Source of the DNA: Palleronia pontilimi
GTDB taxonomy: Bacteria > Pseudomonadota > Alphaproteobacteria > Rhodobacterales > Rhodobacteraceae
Length of the DNA stretch: 64,000 bases
Assembly: GCF_016412875.1 (NCBI RefSeq)
Contig: NZ_JAEKPD010000010.1
Span: forward strand, 62,001 to 126,000
Direction: 5' to 3'
How positions within the stretch are numbered: position 1 is the first letter of the stretch; each line of letters begins with the position of its first letter. The position numbers and the translations under genes are program-made. The notes beneath the pieces were generated by a model. The model was given only the letters and a program-made list of their open reading frames with translations. It did no database searches and had not been told where the DNA came from. This document shows, piece by piece, positions 60,453-64,000 of the stretch.

Positions 60453-61271
60453 ATGGGCAATCGCGCGATGAAAGAGTTCTGGACGGGCGACGTGGGCGCG
60501 CGCTGGGTGCGCATGGCGCCGTTCCTGGACGCAGGCTTCGCGCAAGTGACGCAAATGCTGGTGACGCGCGCCGAACCGCTGTCGGGTCGGTCCGTGCTCG
60601 ATGTCGGCTGCGGGGCGGGCGCGCTCAGCCGCGCGGTGGCCTGCCAGGCGAAACACGTCACCGGCATCGACATCTCGGCCACGATGCTGGACGCGGCGCG
60701 CGCGCAGGCGCCCGCGAATGCCACGTATCTCGAGGCCGACGCGCAGACCGACAGGCCGCCCGGCGCACCGTTCGATGCCATCGTGTCGCAATTCGGCCTG
60801 ATGTTCTTCGACGACACCGTTTCCGCGCTGGCCAACCTGCGGGATGCCTGCGCCCCCGGTGCGCGCCTGACCTTCGCCACCTGGGCACGGGCCGAGGACA
60901 ATCCGTGGTTCCACATCCCCCGCGCGCTTGCGGTCCGGGCGACCGGCCCGCTCGACAGCGATCCCGATGCGCCGGGGCCCATGCGGATGCGCGACGTGCC
61001 CCGGGTCGAACGCTGGCTTCGCGACGCAGGCTGGCGCGATGTGACGGGCGAGACCCGCGCGCTGGACCTGATCCAGCCTGGCCCCCTGGACCAGGTCGCC
61101 TTCTTCGCCACGCAGGTTGGCGGCGCAAGCTCGGTGCTTGCCCATCACCAGGCCGACAAGGCCACCCGCCGCGCCGTCACCGCCGAAATCGCCGCTGCCT
61201 TCGCCGCCTACGACCGGAGCGATAGCGTCCACGTGCCTGCCACGGTGAATTTCTTCACCGCCGTCGCCTGA
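60453..61271 (+). CDS. Class I SAM-dependent methyltransferase
   Basis: A 272-residue methyltransferase. '[16 protein letters not shown]' is the SAM-binding motif I, '[18 protein letters not shown]' motif II, and '[16 protein letters not shown]' the post-II acidic segment. It resembles the UbiE/BioC-like group that includes COQ5-type enzymes, but the substrate is not evident. The ATG at 60453 ([10 protein letters not shown]) was chosen; ATG at 60468 is the alternative. It is divergent from the RimK fusion (94 nt gap) and precedes tgt. Confidence 0.88.
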   Translation: MGNRAMKEFWTGDVGARWVRMAPFLDAGFAQVTQMLVTRAEPLSGRSVLDVGCGAGALSRAVACQAKHVTGIDISATMLDAARAQAPANATYLEADAQTDRPPGAPFDAIVSQFGLMFFDDTVSALANLRDACAPGARLTFATWARAEDNPWFHIPRALAVRATGPLDSDPDAPGPMRMRDVPRVERWLRDAGWRDVTGETRALDLIQPGPLDQVAFFATQVGGASSVLAHHQADKATRRAVTAEIAAAFAAYDRSDSVHVPATVNFFTAVA

Positions 61272-61377
61272 CGCGCTCCGGCCTGCATCGCTGGTCCGCA
61301 AATCCTCCGGCGACCGGCTACCGCCCCGCGCCACATCGGCCTTTCGCGTGTCCCCGTTTCGGCCTAGACCGCGCGCC

Positions 61378-62505
61378 ATGACGCGCTTCAGCTTCGATCT
61401 GCACGCCACCGACGGCGCGGCCCGCACCGGCACAATCACGACGCCCCGCGGCGACATTCGCACGCCCGCCTTCATGCCCGTGGGCACGGCCGGGACCGTG
61501 AAGGCCATGCTGCCCGAATCCGTGCGCGCCACCGGCGCCGACATCTTGCTGGGCAACACCTATCACCTGATGCTGCGTCCCACCGCCGAGCGGATTGACC
61601 GGCTAGGCGGGCTGCACAAATTCATGAACTGGCAGCGCCCGATCCTGACCGATTCGGGAGGGTTCCAGGTGATGAGCCTGGCGGGCCTGAGGAAGCTCAC
61701 CGAGCGGGGCGTTACCTTCAAATCCCATATCGACGGCTCGATCCACGATCTGACGCCCGAGCGCAGCATGGAGATCCAGCGCCTGCTGGACAGCGACATC
61801 GTCATGTGCTTCGACGAATGTCCCGCGCTGCCCGCGACCGACGACGAGGTGGCGAAATCCATGCGCCTGTCCATGCGATGGGCGCAACGCTCGAAAGACG
61901 CGTTCGGCGACCGGCCGGGCCACGCGCTGTTCGGCATCCAGCAAGGCGGCGTCACCGAACACCTGCGCGCGGAATCGGCCGAGGCGCTTAAGTCCATCGG
62001 CTTCGACGGCTACGCCGTGGGCGGCCTGGCCGTGGGCGAGGGGCAGGAGGCCATGTTCGGCGTGCTCGACTACGCGCCCGCCATGCTGCCCGCCGACCGG
62101 CCGCGCTATCTGATGGGTGTGGGCAAGCCCGACGACATCGTGGGCGCCGTGAAGCGCGGCATCGACATGATGGATTGCGTGCTGCCGTCGCGCTCGGGTC
62201 GGACGGGCCAGGCGTTCACGCGGCACGGCGTGGTCAACATCAAGAACGCCCGCCACGCCGACGATCCGCGCCCCCTGGACGAAAACTGCGGCTGTCCCGC
62301 CTGCAGCAGCTATTCGCGCGCCTACTTGCACCATGTCTTCCGCGCGCGCGAGATGATCTCGGGGATGCTGCTGACCTGGCACAACCTTCACTATTTCCAG
62401 GACATCATGGCAGGCATGCGCGACGCCATAGCGGCCGGTGCTTTCGATGCGTGGGAGGCCGAATTTCACGCCGCGCGCGCCCAAGGAGATATCGCGCCGA
62501 TCTGA
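61378..62505 (+). CDS. tgt: Queuine tRNA-ribosyltransferase
   Basis: Tgt exchanges guanine at the wobble position of GU(N) tRNAs for preQ1 in queuosine synthesis. The 375-residue protein has '[16 protein letters not shown]', the catalytic region '[12 protein letters not shown]', 'FGIQQGGV', 'GGLAVGEGQ', '[19 protein letters not shown]' (in part [14 protein letters not shown]) with the nucleophilic Asp, and the zinc-binding '[16 protein letters not shown]'. Length is normal. The start at 61378 lacks a clear ribosome binding site. The queuosine pathway enzymes queA, queC-F are not in the window. Confidence 0.96.
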   Translation: MTRFSFDLHATDGAARTGTITTPRGDIRTPAFMPVGTAGTVKAMLPESVRATGADILLGNTYHLMLRPTAERIDRLGGLHKFMNWQRPILTDSGGFQVMSLAGLRKLTERGVTFKSHIDGSIHDLTPERSMEIQRLLDSDIVMCFDECPALPATDDEVAKSMRLSMRWAQRSKDAFGDRPGHALFGIQQGGVTEHLRAESAEALKSIGFDGYAVGGLAVGEGQEAMFGVLDYAPAMLPADRPRYLMGVGKPDDIVGAVKRGIDMMDCVLPSRSGRTGQAFTRHGVVNIKNARHADDPRPLDENCGCPACSSYSRAYLHHVFRAREMISGMLLTWHNLHYFQDIMAGMRDAIAAGAFDAWEAEFHAARAQGDIAPI

Positions 62506-62560
62506 CGCAGGCCGCATGCCCCGGCGCCCGGCACGCGAACCGAAACGTGATCGACCCGTG

Positions 62561-62575
62561 AGCGGGACGCCCGCT
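62561..62575 (+). other. Short hairpin after tgt in the 290-nt intergenic stretch
   Basis: AGCGGG (62561-62566) pairs with CCCGCT (62570-62575) around a 3-nt loop, without a T run. It may be a weak Rho-dependent or structural stop for tgt. Other than this and the candidate heat-shock promoter, I see nothing else of note in 62506-62795. Confidence 0.35.
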
Positions 62576-62693
62576 TCGTGCAGCCGTCAAAACGCGGAAC
62601 TCGGGCGCCAGATTGCGGAGATTCTACCCATTGGGCGCTTGCGGGACAGGCTGCGAAAGGTCACAATCGTTGGCATCCCCGACCCGACAGATG

Positions 62694-62722
62694 GTTGAAG
62701 CGGCCCCCGACCGCCCCCAGAT
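62694..62722 (+). promoter_or_regulatory. Candidate RpoH (heat-shock sigma-32) promoter of lon
   Basis: GTTGAAG (62694-62700), a 14-nt spacer and CCCCAGAT (62715-62722) resemble the sigma-32 consensus CTTGAAA-N(11-16)-CCCCATNT, with differences at a few positions. It lies about 70 nt upstream of the lon start and on its strand. Lon is a classical heat-shock gene. Expression from this site has not been shown. Confidence 0.5.
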
Positions 62723-62795
62723 ATGCCCAGACCGGAGGATGTCTCAGGATCGCCGCCAAGTGGGATCGGACATCCTTGCCAAAAAGGAAAAGTAA

Positions 62796-64000
62796 ATGAC
62801 CGAGCACTCCTATCCCGTGCTGCCCCTGCGCGATATCGTGGTCTTCCCCCACATGATCGTGCCGCTTTTCGTGGGCCGCGAGAAATCCGTCCGCGCGCTG
62901 GAAGACGTCATGGCGGACGACAAGCAGATCCTGCTGGCCAGCCAGATCGATCCCAGCGCGGATGATCCGGACGAGGACGGCATCTATCGCGTCGGCGTGT
63001 TGGCCAACGTGCTGCAGCTTCTCAAGCTGCCCGACGGCACCGTGAAGGTGCTGGTTGAGGGCCGCACCCGCGTGAAGATCGAAAACTACATCCCCAACGA
63101 CAGCTTCTTCGAAGCGAACGCCATCGAGCTGGAAGAATCTCCCGGCGACCCGCAGGTCGTGGAAGCCCTGCTGCGGTCCGTCGGCGAAGAGTTCGAGCGG
63201 TACTCGAAGGTCAAGAAGAACATCCCCGAAGAGGCGCTGTCGGCCGTGGGCGAGACCCGCGAGCCCGCGAAGCTGGCCGACCTCGTGGCCGGTCACCTGG
63301 GCGTCGAGGTGGAACAGAAGCAAGGCTTGCTGGAAACGCTCGACGTGGGCGAACGGCTCGAGAAGGTCTATGGCATGATGCAGGGCGAAATGTCCGTCCT
63401 GCAGGTCGAGAAGAAGATCAAGACCCGCGTCAAAAGCCAGATGGAGCACACCCAGCGCGAGTATTATCTGAACGAGCAGATGAAGGCGATCCAGAAGGAG
63501 CTGGGCGATGGCGACGAAGGTTCGGGCGAATTGGCCGAGCTGGAAGCGCGGGTCGCCGAGACCAAGCTGTCGAAGGAAGCGCGCGAGAAGGCCGAGGCCG
63601 AGCTGAAGAAGCTCAAGAACATGTCGCCCATGAGCGCCGAGGCCACGGTCGTGCGCAACTACCTGGACTGGATGCTGTCGATCCCGTGGGGCACCAAGAG
63701 CCGCGTGAAGAAGGATCTCGATCGTGCCCAGAAGATCCTGGACGACGATCACTACAGCCTTGAGAAGGTGAAGGAACGGATCGTCGAATACCTGGCGGTG
63801 CAGCAGCGCAGCAAGAAGCTGAAAGGCCCGATCATGTGCCTTGTCGGCCCTCCGGGTGTGGGCAAGACGTCGCTGGGCAAATCGGTCGCCAAGGCCACCG
63901 GGCGTGAATTCATCCGCATCAGCCTGGGCGGCGTGCGCGACGAATCCGAGATCCGCGGCCACCGCCGGACCTATATCGGCTCGATGCCCGGCAAGATCAT
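62796..64000 (+). CDS. lon: ATP-dependent Lon protease, N-terminal half (runs off the window)
   Basis: The first 401 codons of Lon are present and the gene continues past the right edge. The N-terminal substrate-binding domain is visible at about 1-210 ('[26 protein letters not shown]', in part [15 protein letters not shown]). A coiled-coil region follows (about 195-260, '[17 protein letters not shown]'), then the start of the AAA domain with Walker A '[15 protein letters not shown]' near 349-363. The missing C-terminus carries Walker B, sensors and the Ser-Lys protease dyad. AAGGAAA precedes the ATG at 62796. Confidence 0.95.
   Translation, partial: MTEHSYPVLPLRDIVVFPHMIVPLFVGREKSVRALEDVMADDKQILLASQIDPSADDPDEDGIYRVGVLANVLQLLKLPDGTVKVLVEGRTRVKIENYIPNDSFFEANAIELEESPGDPQVVEALLRSVGEEFERYSKVKKNIPEEALSAVGETREPAKLADLVAGHLGVEVEQKQGLLETLDVGERLEKVYGMMQGEMSVLQVEKKIKTRVKSQMEHTQREYYLNEQMKAIQKELGDGDEGSGELAELEARVAETKLSKEAREKAEAELKKLKNMSPMSAEATVVRNYLDWMLSIPWGTKSRVKKDLDRAQKILDDDHYSLEKVKERIVEYLAVQQRSKKLKGPIMCLVGPPGVGKTSLGKSVAKATGREFIRISLGGVRDESEIRGHRRTYIGSMPGKI

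Noticed and set aside
1-64000. tRNA or rRNA genes, CRISPR arrays, insertion sequences or phage modules
   Set aside because: No transposase, integrase, direct-repeat array or cloverleaf-like sequence was found in any gap; no gap exceeds about 300 nt.

Overview
The window is a chromosomal segment of a high-GC alphaproteobacterium, most likely a member of the Rhodobacteraceae (Roseobacter group). Supporting signs are an F0 ATP synthase operon with separate b and b' subunits and no F1 genes attached, a C4-type 5-aminolevulinate synthase (hemA), an alphaproteobacterial SOS box (GTTC-N7-GTTC), family markers such as DUF3572, DUF983 and DUF1178 proteins, and the rodZ-ispG and nrdR-ribD gene orders. 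Coding density is very high. Many neighbours overlap by 4 nt (ATGA/GTGA) and several convergent pairs share one palindromic stop. I see no tRNA or rRNA genes, insertion sequences, phage genes or CRISPR arrays.

Layout. 1-3016 (minus): ffh, a GNAT acetyltransferase and a truncated YeeE/YedE sulfur transporter, with a hairpin-rich region upstream of ffh and a small membrane protein beyond it. 3257-5240: a LysR regulator, a small acidic exported protein, a 22-residue membrane peptide and an ArsR regulator. 5441-8074: atpI-B-E-b'-b, closed by a strong terminator. 8120-10469: an OmpA-type lipoprotein, then an orphan ImuA-like gene and an Ada-like alkyltransferase behind a LexA box. 10542-16080 (plus): an aldo/keto reductase, then a carnitine-type cluster: a broken beta-keto acid cleavage enzyme, an SGNH hydrolase, a Cys-rich lipoprotein, a lipocalin, a carnitine dehydrogenase-thioesterase fusion and an EamA permease. 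16068-20872: Nudix, DUF983, a PleD-like cyclase, DUF3572, and an H-NOX-like protein that lacks the heme ligands, coupled to an HNOBA-GGDEF cyclase with an inhibitory site.

20869-36508: a lytic transglycosylase, an FAD oxidoreductase, selU with a fused oxidoreductase-selD (selenouridine tRNA pathway), an Att-type ABC exporter operon with an AttH lipocalin-like protein and an FMN-binding protein, a diheme peroxidase, SDRs, a glutathione peroxidase translationally coupled to a histone-deacetylase-like amidohydrolase, and other housekeeping genes. 36664-43473: nrdR, ribD and ribE, with an oppositely oriented Kdo-type capsule export block (kpsC, OPX lipoprotein, kpsS) between ribD and ribE.

43482-64000: pgk, tandem cytoplasmic and exported cyclophilins, a DUF3179 protein, selO, a CBS protein, a nucleoside hydrolase, an M20 peptidase, hemA, rodZ, ispG, Fe-S assembly proteins (A-type carrier and SufT), an MscS channel, a retropepsin-RimK fusion, a methyltransferase, tgt, and the 5' two thirds of the N-terminal half of lon behind a candidate heat-shock promoter.
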